Part shown: piece after piece, positions 17,785 through 27,613 of the stretch
How positions within the stretch are numbered: the first letter of the stretch is position 1
How the letters are laid out: every line of letters starts with the position of its first letter
NCBI RefSeq assembly: GCF_016918935.1
Contig: NZ_JAFFOB010000005.1
Span: 62,001 to 126,000 of the forward strand
Length of the DNA stretch: 64,000 bases
Source: Roseitranquillus sediminis
GTDB taxonomy: Bacteria; Pseudomonadota; Alphaproteobacteria; Rhodobacterales; Rhodobacteraceae
Reading direction: 5' to 3'
Translations under genes and position numbers: made by a program
The notes under the pieces: generated by a model
Database searches by the model: none
What the model saw: the letters and a program-made list of their open reading frames with translations, nothing else
Told to the model about the DNA's origin: nothing

Positions 17785-18444
17785 TCAGCCGAGCCCGAGC
17801 TTCTCGCGAAGAAAGTGCAGCGCGACACCCAGCCCGTCGGGCGCGATGCCGTGCGCGGTGCCCCGCATGACGAAGGCTGAAACGTCGAAGCCCGCCTCCT
17901 GCAGCGCCTTCGCCGCCTCGGGCAGGTGCTCCGGAGGCACCACTTCGTCGGCGTCGCCGTGCAGCAGCAGGACCGGCATCCGCGAGACCACCTCGCCCGG
18001 CAGCCGCTCCGGCCCGACCAGACGTCCGGAAAAGCCCACGACGCAGGCCAGCGGCTCCTGCCGGCGCGGCGCGACGTGCAGCGACATCATCGTCCCCTGG
18101 CTGAAACCCACGAGGGCCAGCCGCTCGGGCGCCAGCCCCTCGTCCGCCAGCACCTTGTCAATGAAGGCGTTCAGGTCGGCCACGGATCGCGTCATGCTCG
18201 CCTCGGCCGCCGCCTCGGTCGATCCGTCGAGCCACGGGATCGGAAACCACTGCCGCCCCATCGGGTTGCCGGTGCAGGGCTCCGGCGCATCCGGCGCGTA
18301 AAACGCCACCCCCGGCATGTGCGGCGCCAGCGGCTCGGCCAGCGACAGCAGGTCCCGCCCGTCCGCGCCGTAGCCGTGCACGAAGACCAGCGCCGCCGTC
18401 GCGTCCTTCGGCCCCTTACGCCCGCTCGTCAGTTCCCGCGTCAC
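17785..18444 (-). CDS. Alpha/beta hydrolase, phospholipase/carboxylesterase family
   Basis: A 219-residue hydrolase of the YpfH/carboxylesterase group. The oxyanion region is FVHGYGADGRDL, the nucleophile Ser is in VGFSQGTMMSL, Asp in LLHGDADEVVP and His in MRGTAHGIAPDG. The start is a GTG at 18444 that overlaps the glycosylase stop (GTGA); the longer ATG extension lies wholly inside the glycosylase gene. The substrate is unknown; short acyl esters or lysophospholipids are usual for the family. Confidence 0.85.
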   Translation of the reverse strand: MTRELTSGRKGPKDATAALVFVHGYGADGRDLLSLAEPLAPHMPGVAFYAPDAPEPCTGNPMGRQWFPIPWLDGSTEAAAEASMTRSVADLNAFIDKVLADEGLAPERLALVGFSQGTMMSLHVAPRRQEPLACVVGFSGRLVGPERLPGEVVSRMPVLLLHGDADEVVPPEHLPEAAKALQEAGFDVSAFVMRGTAHGIAPDGLGVALHFLREKLGLG

Positions 18445-19094
18445 CTGATGCCCTCCCGCTCCTTGGCGACGCGGTAGTAGGCCCAGAGCAGCCGGGCCGC
18501 AACGGCGCGCCATGGCGACCATGGCGCCGCCATCTCCCTCAGCTCACGCTCCGTCGGCCGCGCCTCCAGCTCGAACAGCAGCCGCGCCGCCTCCTGCAGC
18601 GCCAGGTCCGCCGGCGCGAACACGTCGGCCCGCCCGAGCGAAAACATCGCGTAGATCTCCGCCGTCCAGCGCCCGATGCCCGGCACCTCGACCAGCGCCG
18701 CGACCACCTCCTCGTCCGAGGCGTCGCGCAGGCTGCGATAGGGCAGCCGCGCCTGCGCCAGTGCGCGGGCATAGCGGATCTTCTGCCGCGACAGGCCGCA
18801 CGCCCGCAGCTCCTCGTCGCTCGCGACCACGATCGCGCGCGGCCCCGTCAGCCGCGCCGTCTCGAGTCGCGCCCAGATCGCGTCGGCAGCCGCGACCGAG
18901 ACCTGCTGGCTCACGATCGCGCTCAGGAGCGGCCGGAACCCATCCTGCCGCCGCCTCAGCGGCAGCGGCCCGGTCCGCTCGAGCGCACGGGCGAAGCGCG
19001 GCTCCGCGGCCGCCAGCCACGCCGCGCCCTCCGCCACGCAGGCGGGCGTCTCGATGATCCGTCCTACCGGTGTGATCCCTGTCGCGTTGCTCAT
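18441..19094 (-). CDS. DNA-3-methyladenine glycosylase II (AlkA-type HhH-GPD)
   Basis: A 217-residue HhH-GPD base-excision enzyme that removes alkylated purines. The helix-hairpin-helix is VPGIGRWTAE (residues 137-146) and the catalytic Asp is Asp163 in DVFAPADLALQ. The early helix DGFRPLLSAIVSQQVS matches the AlkA/MAG group. It lacks the N-terminal AlkA beta domain, as expected for the short bacterial form. The downstream esterase is translationally coupled (GTGA) with no obvious functional link. Confidence 0.87.
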   Translation of the reverse strand: MSNATGITPVGRIIETPACVAEGAAWLAAAEPRFARALERTGPLPLRRRQDGFRPLLSAIVSQQVSVAAADAIWARLETARLTGPRAIVVASDEELRACGLSRQKIRYARALAQARLPYRSLRDASDEEVVAALVEVPGIGRWTAEIYAMFSLGRADVFAPADLALQEAARLLFELEARPTERELREMAAPWSPWRAVAARLLWAYYRVAKEREGIR

Positions 19095-19186
19095 GGCCGC
19101 GACGTGAACCGAAAGCTGTGGCTGTGGTCAAGGCGGGCCGGGCGCCGTCCCTTGCCGCGCCGCACGGGCTGCGCTAGCGCGTCGGA

Positions 19187-20389
19187 ATGGACGCTTCCCC
19201 CACCCGCGCGCGGCGCAACGTCGCCGTCCTCGTCGCCGCGCAGGCGTTTCTTGGGGCGCAGATGCCGATGATCTTCACGATCGGCGGCCTGGCGGGGCAG
19301 TCGCTCGCGACCAACCCTTGCTTCGCCACGCTGCCGATCTCGCTCATCGTGCTCGGATCGATGCTGTCGGCGCAGCCGCTCGCGGCGCTGATGCAGCGTT
19401 TCGGCCGCCGCGCCGGTTTCCTGGTCGGCGCCCTGGGCGGCGCGAGCGGCGCGGCCGTCGGCGCCTGGGGCCTCGTTCAGGCAAGCTTCCCGATCTTCCT
19501 CGCGGGTTCGCTCCTGACCGGCATCTATATGTCGTCGCAGGGCTTCTTCCGCTTCGCCGCCGCCGACACCGCCGAGGAGGCGTTCCGCCCGAAGGCCATC
19601 AGCTACGTCATGGCGGGCGGCCTCGTCTCCGCGCTGATCGGCCCGCAGCTCGTCAAGATGACGTCCGAGGCGCTGGTGGTGCCGTTCCTCGGCACCTACC
19701 TCGCCGTCATCGCGATCAACGCCTTCGGTGCGCTCCTGTTCTTCGCGCTGGACATCCCGCGCCCGCCGGCGCCGAGCGCGGACGCGCCGCTCGGGCGCAC
19801 CCGGCTCGAGCTGCTGCGCACGCCCCGGATAGCCGTCGCGATCATCTGCGCGATGGTCAGCTACGCGCTGATGAACCTCGTGATGACCTCGACGCCGCTC
19901 GCCGTCGTCGGGTGCGGCTACAGCCAGGGAGACGCGGCCGACGTCGTGTCGGCGCACGTGCTGGCGATGTTCGCACCCTCGTTCTTCACCGGGCACCTGA
20001 TCGCCCGGTTCGGTGTCGAGCGCATCCTCGCGCTCGGCCTCGCGATCCTCGCGGCCAGTGGCGTCGTCGGCCTCGCCGGCGTCGATCTCGCCAACTTCTT
20101 CGGGGCGCTGATGCTGCTCGGCATCGGCTGGAACTTCGGCTTCATAGGCGCCACCACCATGCTCGCCGGCGCGCACCGCCCCGAAGAACGGGGCCACGTG
20201 CAGGGCATGAACGACGCGATCGTCTTCGGTTGCGTCACCGTCGCCTCGCTCGCCTCGGGCGGTCTGATGAATTGCTCCGGCGGCACGCCTGTCGAGGGCT
20301 GGATGGCAGTCAACTACGCGATGGTGCCGTTCCTGACGCTCGCGGGCGGGGCGCTCGTCTGGCTTGCGCTGCGACCTCGCGGCACCTGA
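19187..20389 (+). CDS. MFS transporter
   Basis: A 400-residue major facilitator protein with about twelve hydrophobic segments. The cytoplasmic loop after helix 2 (LMQRFGRRAGFLVGAL) has the RxGRR pattern of the A-motif, repeated weakly as LIARFGVERILALG in the second half. The substrate is not evident; related alphaproteobacterial carriers are annotated only as general MFS proteins. It is transcribed alone, divergent from the glycosylase, and lacks a clear ribosome binding site. Confidence 0.85.
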   Translation: MDASPTRARRNVAVLVAAQAFLGAQMPMIFTIGGLAGQSLATNPCFATLPISLIVLGSMLSAQPLAALMQRFGRRAGFLVGALGGASGAAVGAWGLVQASFPIFLAGSLLTGIYMSSQGFFRFAAADTAEEAFRPKAISYVMAGGLVSALIGPQLVKMTSEALVVPFLGTYLAVIAINAFGALLFFALDIPRPPAPSADAPLGRTRLELLRTPRIAVAIICAMVSYALMNLVMTSTPLAVVGCGYSQGDAADVVSAHVLAMFAPSFFTGHLIARFGVERILALGLAILAASGVVGLAGVDLANFFGALMLLGIGWNFGFIGATTMLAGAHRPEERGHVQGMNDAIVFGCVTVASLASGGLMNCSGGTPVEGWMAVNYAMVPFLTLAGGALVWLALRPRGT

Positions 20390-20436
20390 TCCGCCGAAGG
20401 CACCGCCCGGAGAGGGCCATGGGTGGGCCGCGATGC

Positions 20437-20470
20437 CCCCGCCGCCAGGGCGACGGCTGCCGGGGCGGGG
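20437..20470. terminator. Possible bidirectional terminator
   Basis: CCCCGCC (20437-20443) can pair with GGCGGGG (20464-20470), with a smaller GCC/GGC stem inside. It lies between the convergent MFS and squalene/phytoene-synthase-like genes. No T-run is present, so intrinsic termination is uncertain. Confidence 0.3.
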
Positions 20471-20484
20471 CCCGAGACGGGCGG

Positions 20485-21234
20485 TCAGACCCGGCCTGTG
20501 GCCGCCGCCCACATCAGCCGCAGGCGCCGCCGGAACTCCGACGCCTTCAGCGCCCCCCGCTCCACTGCCTCCGGGTCCTTCCACGCTTTCCGCAGCACCC
20601 CCTCGGCCTGCCAAGCCGCAAGCAATGCCGGCCGCGCTGTCGCCTCTTGGTCGCGGCGCCCGCGTTGCAGGCGCTCCAGCCCCTTCTCGGCCATCGACGT
20701 CAGATCAGCGCCCGGCGGCAGCGGCACGCGCCCATGCAACGCGAGTTGCGGCACGCCCAGCAGGTAGTTCGCTAGTGCCCCCGCCCACGCCACGTCTCGC
20801 ACCGCCCTCTCTCCCGACGCCCCCAGCGCCCGCGCCGCAACCCACGCAAGCGTGCCGCCGGTCTCGTCGAGGTATCGATCGAACGCCGCCATTTCCGCGA
20901 ACGGCTGGACCTCCACATCCATCCGCCGCGCTGCCACCAGTCGGTCGAGCAGCCGCGCACCCTCCGCGTCCAGCACCTCCGCCAGCGGCAGTGACACCTC
21001 ATGGCGGCGGACAGGACGGCCCTCGGCGATCTCGTCCAAGGCGTCGCGCCACCATTGCAGCCGCATCTCGACGATCAGCGGCTCGGCGCTGGCCCACGGC
21101 GCCCGCGCTACCTCCAGGTTGAAGGCGTAGAGCGGGAACAGCACCCGCCGCGCCCCGACAGGCGCCGCCATTGCCGCGAGAAAGCGGTCGGGGTCGCCGC
21201 GCTGCACGAGCTCGGCGCAGGCCTTGACGCTCAT
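20485..21234 (-). CDS. Squalene/phytoene synthase-like protein (degenerate active site)
   Basis: A 249-residue protein of the isoprenoid synthase head-to-head family. The first half matches (YAFNLEVARAPWAS, then MRLQWWRDALDEIAEGRPV with one Asp-rich motif). The second Asp-rich motif of true squalene/phytoene synthases is not visible where expected; the region reads AGALANYLLGVPQLALHGRV. That makes it resemble the NDUFAF6-like subgroup of alphaproteobacteria rather than CrtB. It starts with ATGA overlapping the methyltransferase stop. A role in complex I assembly would be inference from the mitochondrial relative. Confidence 0.7.
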   Translation of the reverse strand: MSVKACAELVQRGDPDRFLAAMAAPVGARRVLFPLYAFNLEVARAPWASAEPLIVEMRLQWWRDALDEIAEGRPVRRHEVSLPLAEVLDAEGARLLDRLVAARRMDVEVQPFAEMAAFDRYLDETGGTLAWVAARALGASGERAVRDVAWAGALANYLLGVPQLALHGRVPLPPGADLTSMAEKGLERLQRGRRDQEATARPALLAAWQAEGVLRKAWKDPEAVERGALKASEFRRRLRLMWAAATGRV

Positions 21235-21941
21235 GCCGGGCGCACGACCGACAGCAGGTAGCCAAAGCTCCGACGATGCCGCCGCCACAGGTCGATCTCG
21301 ACCGCCTCCTCGTCGAGCACAGCGGCGAGCTCCGCCGACGCCCCCGGCCGCAGCGCCGCGATCTGCTCTTCCAGCGGCCGGTAGTACGCCTCCCACGCCG
21401 CGTCGGAGAGGACCCGCGTGGCGAGTGTCTCGTAGCCCGCCGCCTCGACCTGCCCGGCCACACCGGCCACGTCGGTCATCGCCGGGTACCGCTGCCAGAA
21501 GGTGCGCACCTCGTCCGGCGGGTTCGGCACCAGATAGCAGAGCTGGCTGAATGCCACGGCCCCGCCCTCGGCCAACGCATCGCGCCAGGCGACGAGACCG
21601 TCGGTCACGTCCAGGAAATAGAGAGCGCCAGCCGACCAGATCAGGTCGTAGGGCCCGCTCAGCTGGGCCATGTCGCCCTGCCGCGCGTCGACCCGGTCGA
21701 GCCGCCGCGCCGCCACCGCCTCGACGAAGTCAGGATGGAGGTCGACCGCCGTCACGTGCCCCTCCGGCACGGCCGTCAGCAGCGCCTCCAGATCGCCGCC
21801 GGGGCCGCATCCGGCGTCGCAGATCCGGGCGCCTGCAGGCGTACCCGCGGCGTCCACCGCCCAGGCCACGTCCGCCGCCTCGCCCGGCCCCTCGCGCGGC
21901 AGCCCATCATGGATCATGAAGAACGCATCCTCCGGCGTCAT
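21231..21941 (-). CDS. Class I SAM-dependent methyltransferase
   Basis: A 236-residue Rossmann-fold methyltransferase. Motif I is ARICDAGCGPGGDLEAL (residues 38-54), followed by HVTAVDLHPDFVEAV with the acidic residue for SAM ribose and RQGDMAQLSGPYDLIWSAGAL. The acceptor is unknown. It is sandwiched by 4-base overlaps with cimA upstream and the squalene-synthase-like gene downstream, so the three are translationally coupled. Confidence 0.85.
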   Translation of the reverse strand: MTPEDAFFMIHDGLPREGPGEAADVAWAVDAAGTPAGARICDAGCGPGGDLEALLTAVPEGHVTAVDLHPDFVEAVAARRLDRVDARQGDMAQLSGPYDLIWSAGALYFLDVTDGLVAWRDALAEGGAVAFSQLCYLVPNPPDEVRTFWQRYPAMTDVAGVAGQVEAAGYETLATRVLSDAAWEAYYRPLEEQIAALRPGASAELAAVLDEEAVEIDLWRRHRRSFGYLLSVVRPA

Positions 21942-23572
21942 GCGCTGGCCTCGATCGGCAGCTCGCCGCAGTCGCGGATGAGCTTCCAGTTGATCGCGTC
22001 GAGCAGCGCCTCGAACGAGGCGTCGACGATGTTGGGCGACACGCCAACCGTCGACCAGCGCCGGCCCGAGCGGTCCTCGCTGTCGATCACCACCCGCGTC
22101 ACCGCCTCGGTGCCGCCCTGCGTGATGCGCACCTTGAAGTCCACGAGGCGGATGTCGTCGATGTACTGCTGGTACGGCCCGAGATCCTTGGCCAAGGCCT
22201 TGGAGAGCGCGTTCACCGGCCCGCGGTCTGTTCCCGCCTCGTCGAGGCTCTCACTGACCGACAGCATCTTCTCGCCGCCGATTTTCACCACGACGACCGC
22301 CTCCGAGAGGCTCACCATTCGGTCGTACTTGTTCTTCCGCCGCTCGACCGTGACCTTGTAGCGCTTGACCTCGAAGAACTGTGGCAGCCGCCCCAGCTCC
22401 TCCCGCGCGACCAGCTCGAAGCTCGCCTGCGCGGTGTCGTAGCTGTAGCCTTGGTCCTCGCGCTCCTTCACCGTGTCCATGATCCGCGCCAGCGCCGGGT
22501 CGCCCGGCGCCACCGACAGCCCCATGTCGGCCAGCCGCGCCCGCAGATTGGACTGCCCCGCCTGGTTCGACATCGGCACGATGCGCGTGTTGCCCACGAG
22601 CGCCGGGTCGATGTGCTCGTAGGTGCTCGGATCCTTGGCGATGGCGCTCGCATGCAGCCCGGCCTTGTGCGCAAAGGCCGAGGCACCGACGTAGGGCGCG
22701 CTGCGCATCGGCACCCGGTTGAGGATGTCGTCCAGCATCCGGCTGGTCCGGGTCAGGCCCGCCAGCGCCTCCTCCGTCACGCCGATCTCGAAGCGGCGCG
22801 CGTAGTCGCTCTTGAGCAGCAGCGTCGGGATCAGGCTCGTCAGGTTGGCGTTCCCGCAGCGCTCGCCGAGGCCGTTCAGCGTGCCCTGCACCTGCCGCGC
22901 CCCAGCCTCGACCGCCGCGAGCGAGCCCGCGATTGCCTGCCCCGTGTCGTCATGGCAGTGGATGCCGAGCCGCTCGCCAGGGATGCCGGAGGCGATGACC
23001 TCGGCGGTGATCCGCCCGATCTCCGGTGGCAGCGTTCCGCCGTTGGTGTCGCAGAGCACGATCCACCGCGTGCCCGCGTTGAGCGCCGCGTGCAGGCACT
23101 CGAGCGCGTAATCCGGGTTCGCCATGTAGCCGTCGAAGAAGTGCTCGGCATCGAACAGCGCCTCACGGCTCTCCGCCACGTGTTCGAGCGAGCGGGCGAT
23201 GTTCTCGACGTTCTCGTCGAGCGTAATACCCAGCGCCCGCTCGACGTGGAAGTCGTGCGTCTTGCCGACTAAGCAGACGGCGGGGGTGCCGGCGTTAATC
23301 ACCGCAGCGAGCACGTCGTCGTTGGCCGCGGAGCGCCCGGCGCGCTTGGTCATGCCGAAGGCCACCATCGTCGCGCGGGTCTGCGGCGCGTCCTCGAAGA
23401 ATGCGCTGTCGGTGGGATTCGCGCCGGGCCAGCCGCCCTCGATGTGGTCCACCCCGAGCCGGTCGAGCGCCAGCGCGATCTGCCGTTTCTCGTCGGCATT
23501 GAACTGCACGCCCTGCGTCTGCTGCCCGTCGCGCAAGGTGGTATCGTAGAGCCAGAGCCTTTCGCGCGTCAT
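21938..23572 (-). CDS. cimA: Citramalate synthase
   Basis: A 544-residue enzyme that condenses pyruvate and acetyl-CoA to (R)-citramalate, the threonine-independent entry to isoleucine. The HMG-CoA lyase-like barrel is seen in WLYDTTLRDGQQTQGV (metal-binding Asp) and GIHCHDDTGQAIAGSLAAVE (metal-binding His pair). The second half (EKMLSVSESLDEAGTDRGPV, then VRITQGGTEAVTRVVI) is the LeuA-type allosteric domain, here of CimA type. The ATG at 23572 begins exactly at the conserved core. Three 11-bp tandem units lie 33-65 bases upstream. Confidence 0.9.
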   Translation of the reverse strand: MTRERLWLYDTTLRDGQQTQGVQFNADEKRQIALALDRLGVDHIEGGWPGANPTDSAFFEDAPQTRATMVAFGMTKRAGRSAANDDVLAAVINAGTPAVCLVGKTHDFHVERALGITLDENVENIARSLEHVAESREALFDAEHFFDGYMANPDYALECLHAALNAGTRWIVLCDTNGGTLPPEIGRITAEVIASGIPGERLGIHCHDDTGQAIAGSLAAVEAGARQVQGTLNGLGERCGNANLTSLIPTLLLKSDYARRFEIGVTEEALAGLTRTSRMLDDILNRVPMRSAPYVGASAFAHKAGLHASAIAKDPSTYEHIDPALVGNTRIVPMSNQAGQSNLRARLADMGLSVAPGDPALARIMDTVKEREDQGYSYDTAQASFELVAREELGRLPQFFEVKRYKVTVERRKNKYDRMVSLSEAVVVVKIGGEKMLSVSESLDEAGTDRGPVNALSKALAKDLGPYQQYIDDIRLVDFKVRITQGGTEAVTRVVIDSEDRSGRRWSTVGVSPNIVDASFEALLDAINWKLIRDCGELPIEASA

Positions 23573-23604
23573 CGCGTTTCCGCCCCTGATCCAAGCATGC
23601 ATTG

Positions 23605-23637
23605 CGCGTACATACCGCGTGCATACTCCGTGCATAC
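23605..23637. repeat. Three tandem 11-bp units upstream of cimA
   Basis: CGCGTACATAC, CGCGTGCATAC and TCCGTGCATAC follow each other without gaps (23605-23615, 23616-23626, 23627-23637). An 11-base step puts the shared GTRCATAC core on the same face of the helix. The array lies between cysS and cimA and could be an operator. No regulator is assigned. Confidence 0.6.
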
Positions 23638-23654
23638 GTCCGCCTGCCGACCGA

Positions 23655-25049
<1,395 letters not shown>

Positions 25050-25227
25050 CAAGGCGTCCTCGAGAGGCGTCACCCGCGGGCCTTAGCAAGATCGTCGTCG
25101 TGGCGAAAGGCGACCGGCCCGCGTTCTGGTCAGCGGCAGATGCAGATGGTGGCGGCACAGGTCATGGCGCTGGACCATATCGCCGCTTCCCGCCCGTGCC
25201 AAGCGCGTCGGCATGGTGCCGGCGCCG

Positions 25228-26358
25228 TCAGAACGTGCCGAAGTCGAGCCACGCGTAGACTTCGTCCCAGAGCAGCTGCTCGAATTGCTCGGCCGTCTCC
25301 ACGCTCCGTACGAGATCCTTCCACCTCTCGAAGTTGCCGCGGTAGGTCGAGATGATCTCGCCGGGGTTCGCGACCCCCTGCGCCTCGGCCGCCGCGATCA
25401 CGGCCTGGTCCTGCGCCGCGAGGAAGTCCTCCATCAGCGCCGCGAACGCCGCATCATCGGCCTGCACGAGCTCGACGCCCTTCTCGCCCACCGCCCAGTC
25501 CAGTGCCGCCCGCTCCTCCTCCACGAAGTGGCCGCCGATCTGCATGGCCGAGACCATGGCACCCTTGCGCAGGTGCAGCTCCTTGTCCTCATCCGAGAGC
25601 ACGTTCCACGCGTCGCGGTTCATCATCCAGCCTATCGTCGGGCCGGTCATGCCAAGCGGATAGTCGGTGTAGTGGGTGATGACGTCGCCAAGGCCGAACC
25701 TGCGCTGTTGCTCGACAGTGCCGAACACGCAGTCGATGTCGGCATCCTGCAGGAGCTCCAGCGCCTCCACCGGGCTTGCCGTTACGGCGGTCGCGCCGCC
25801 ATGCTCGATCAGCCGGACGTTGCCGCCTGAAGCCTGAACCCTCAGTCCCGCAAGGTTGTCCACCGACCGGACCGGCGTGGTGCAGCCGAGGTGGTCAGGC
25901 GCGGCGGTCCAGCCCGCCAGCACGACCATCCCCAGGTCGCGCAGCTCCTCCCGGCATTGCAGGCAGTCGAGCAGGAGCGTCTCGAGCGACGCGCCGCCGG
26001 CGGCCAGCGTCTCGTCACCCGGCAGGACGGTGCGGTAGACCGCGTCGAGCGCCGGCACGGCCGAGGCCACGTCGCTCGCCCGGCCGATGCCGCCCTGCAC
26101 GAGGCCGCTGCCGACCGCGTCCCACGTATCCATCAGGTTCACGAGCTGTCCGCCCGGAACGAGGCGCCAGGTGATGAGGCCCTGCGTCTCCTCCTCGATC
26201 TCCCGGAAGGCCTTCGGCAGGGCCACGCGGTTGACGTACTCCGACGCGGGCAGCCACGATCCGTAGGTGAAGTTCTGGGCCGCCGCAGCTCCTGCCGCCG
26301 CGGACGCGAGCGCCACCGTCGCGGCCAGACGCCTCCGCGACCGATGCAAAGCCTTCAT
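25228..26358 (-). CDS. TRAP transporter substrate-binding protein (DctP family), orphan
   Basis: A 376-residue periplasmic binding protein with a signal peptide (RRRLAATVALASAAAGAAAA, then QNFTYGSW). DctP-family marks include WRLVPGGQLVN, GLRVQASGGN with the substrate Arg, and TDYPLGMTGPTIGWMMNRDAW. The ligand would be a carboxylate, bound for a DctQM pair, but no dctQ or dctM lies nearby. The ATG has GGGAGGGAG just upstream, a very strong ribosome binding site. It may serve a distant transporter or act with a sensor. Confidence 0.85.
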   Translation of the reverse strand: MKALHRSRRRLAATVALASAAAGAAAAQNFTYGSWLPASEYVNRVALPKAFREIEEETQGLITWRLVPGGQLVNLMDTWDAVGSGLVQGGIGRASDVASAVPALDAVYRTVLPGDETLAAGGASLETLLLDCLQCREELRDLGMVVLAGWTAAPDHLGCTTPVRSVDNLAGLRVQASGGNVRLIEHGGATAVTASPVEALELLQDADIDCVFGTVEQQRRFGLGDVITHYTDYPLGMTGPTIGWMMNRDAWNVLSDEDKELHLRKGAMVSAMQIGGHFVEEERAALDWAVGEKGVELVQADDAAFAALMEDFLAAQDQAVIAAAEAQGVANPGEIISTYRGNFERWKDLVRSVETAEQFEQLLWDEVYAWLDFGTF

Positions 26359-26470
26359 CGATCTCCCTCCCGAGACGGTGCGTTCCCGCGCATCAGGTGC
26401 GGGTTCCACTGCAGCGACCCTGTTTGGCGCCGGCGCCAGCTGTCAAGCCGCGGCCCCTCCTCTCGCGCGT

Positions 26471-27550
26471 CTACGCGACCGCCGCGTTCTCCTCCGCGTC
26501 GATCGGGGGCAGTGCGAGGAAGACCCGCGGGTTGGTCTCGGCGATCTGCCGGAAATGGTCGTCGCCGAGCGTGTCGCGCAGGCGGATCGAGATCGCCTTC
26601 TCGCTCAGCCGCTCCTGCCGCGTCATGTAGAAGTCAGACCCGAACAGCACGCGCTCCCCCAGCTTTCTCTCCTGCAGGAAGATTCGCAGCAGTGGGGCGT
26701 ACTCGTCGAACTTGAAGATCGTGTAGGAGATGTCGGTCCAGAGGTTCGGAAAGTCGCCCCGGCAGATCATGTCGTTGATCTGCCAGACCCAGTTCTTGCG
26801 CCGCGCGTCCGGGTCGTCGGGGTCGAAGCCGTCATTGATGTAGCTGCGCCAGTCGGCGTCGCCGCCGAAGTGGGCGAGGCAGACCCGCAGCTCCGGGTGT
26901 GCCTCCATCACCGGGATCCAGGCCTCGGGTCCCGAGACTTCGTCCCGCCGCCGCTGGTCCCAGCCCTTGCGATAGATGCCGCCGCGCGAGCAGTGGCTGA
27001 TCACCGGCAGGCCCCGCTCGACGCAGAGCGGATAGATCTCCTCCATCAGGAGCGGGTGGTCGGGCGCGTAGCCGAGCTTCGGGTAGACCTTGAGGCCGCG
27101 GAAGCCGAGGGTCTCGACGCAGCGGCGGAATTCCGCGGCGGCGCCCGGTGTCGCGGGATGCACGCTGGCGAAGGGGATGACGCGCGGGCCGTAGACGCCG
27201 TCCTGCGTCAGTCGGTGGAGCTCGTCATGCTGGCCGCGGATCCCGATCTCGACCGGGCCGTGGCCGATGGGCTCCATGTCGAGCGGCAACACCACGAATT
27301 TCGCGTCCCGCGGGTAGTAGTGCAACGCCTCGCGCAGGACCTCGCGCTGGGTCGGCCTGCGCCCCGTGTCGTGGAACGCCTCGAGCCGCAGCAGGTAGGA
27401 ATGCGCGCTGGTGTGCCAACGCATGGCGTTGCGCACCCAGCGCAGCAGGAACGGCGCGTAGCGGAACGCCACCGCCGCCTTGAACGGAAAGTAGCGCGGC
27501 GTGTGGCGCGTGGTGAAGGTATGGATGTGGCAGTTGATGATCTTCGTCAT
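26471..27550 (-). CDS. Amidohydrolase family protein (COG2159-type)
   Basis: A 359-residue TIM-barrel metal hydrolase or decarboxylase. Metal ligands appear as HxH in NCHIHTFTT, His in VISHCSRGG, His in VCLAHFGGD and Asp in VLFGSDFYM. The LGFRGLKVYPKLGYAPDHPL segment is typical of the ACMSD-like/COG2159 group. The substrate is unknown. It shares direction with the orphan dctP gene downstream (112 bases apart), so a shared transcript is possible. No clear ribosome binding site is seen. Confidence 0.8.
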   Translation of the reverse strand: MTKIINCHIHTFTTRHTPRYFPFKAAVAFRYAPFLLRWVRNAMRWHTSAHSYLLRLEAFHDTGRRPTQREVLREALHYYPRDAKFVVLPLDMEPIGHGPVEIGIRGQHDELHRLTQDGVYGPRVIPFASVHPATPGAAAEFRRCVETLGFRGLKVYPKLGYAPDHPLLMEEIYPLCVERGLPVISHCSRGGIYRKGWDQRRRDEVSGPEAWIPVMEAHPELRVCLAHFGGDADWRSYINDGFDPDDPDARRKNWVWQINDMICRGDFPNLWTDISYTIFKFDEYAPLLRIFLQERKLGERVLFGSDFYMTRQERLSEKAISIRLRDTLGDDHFRQIAETNPRVFLALPPIDAEENAAVA

Positions 27551-27613
27551 GCGCGTCCCCCGACCGTCCCGCTGCGGATGCTAGCACGGCGCGCATCGTT
27601 CAGGAACAACGCT

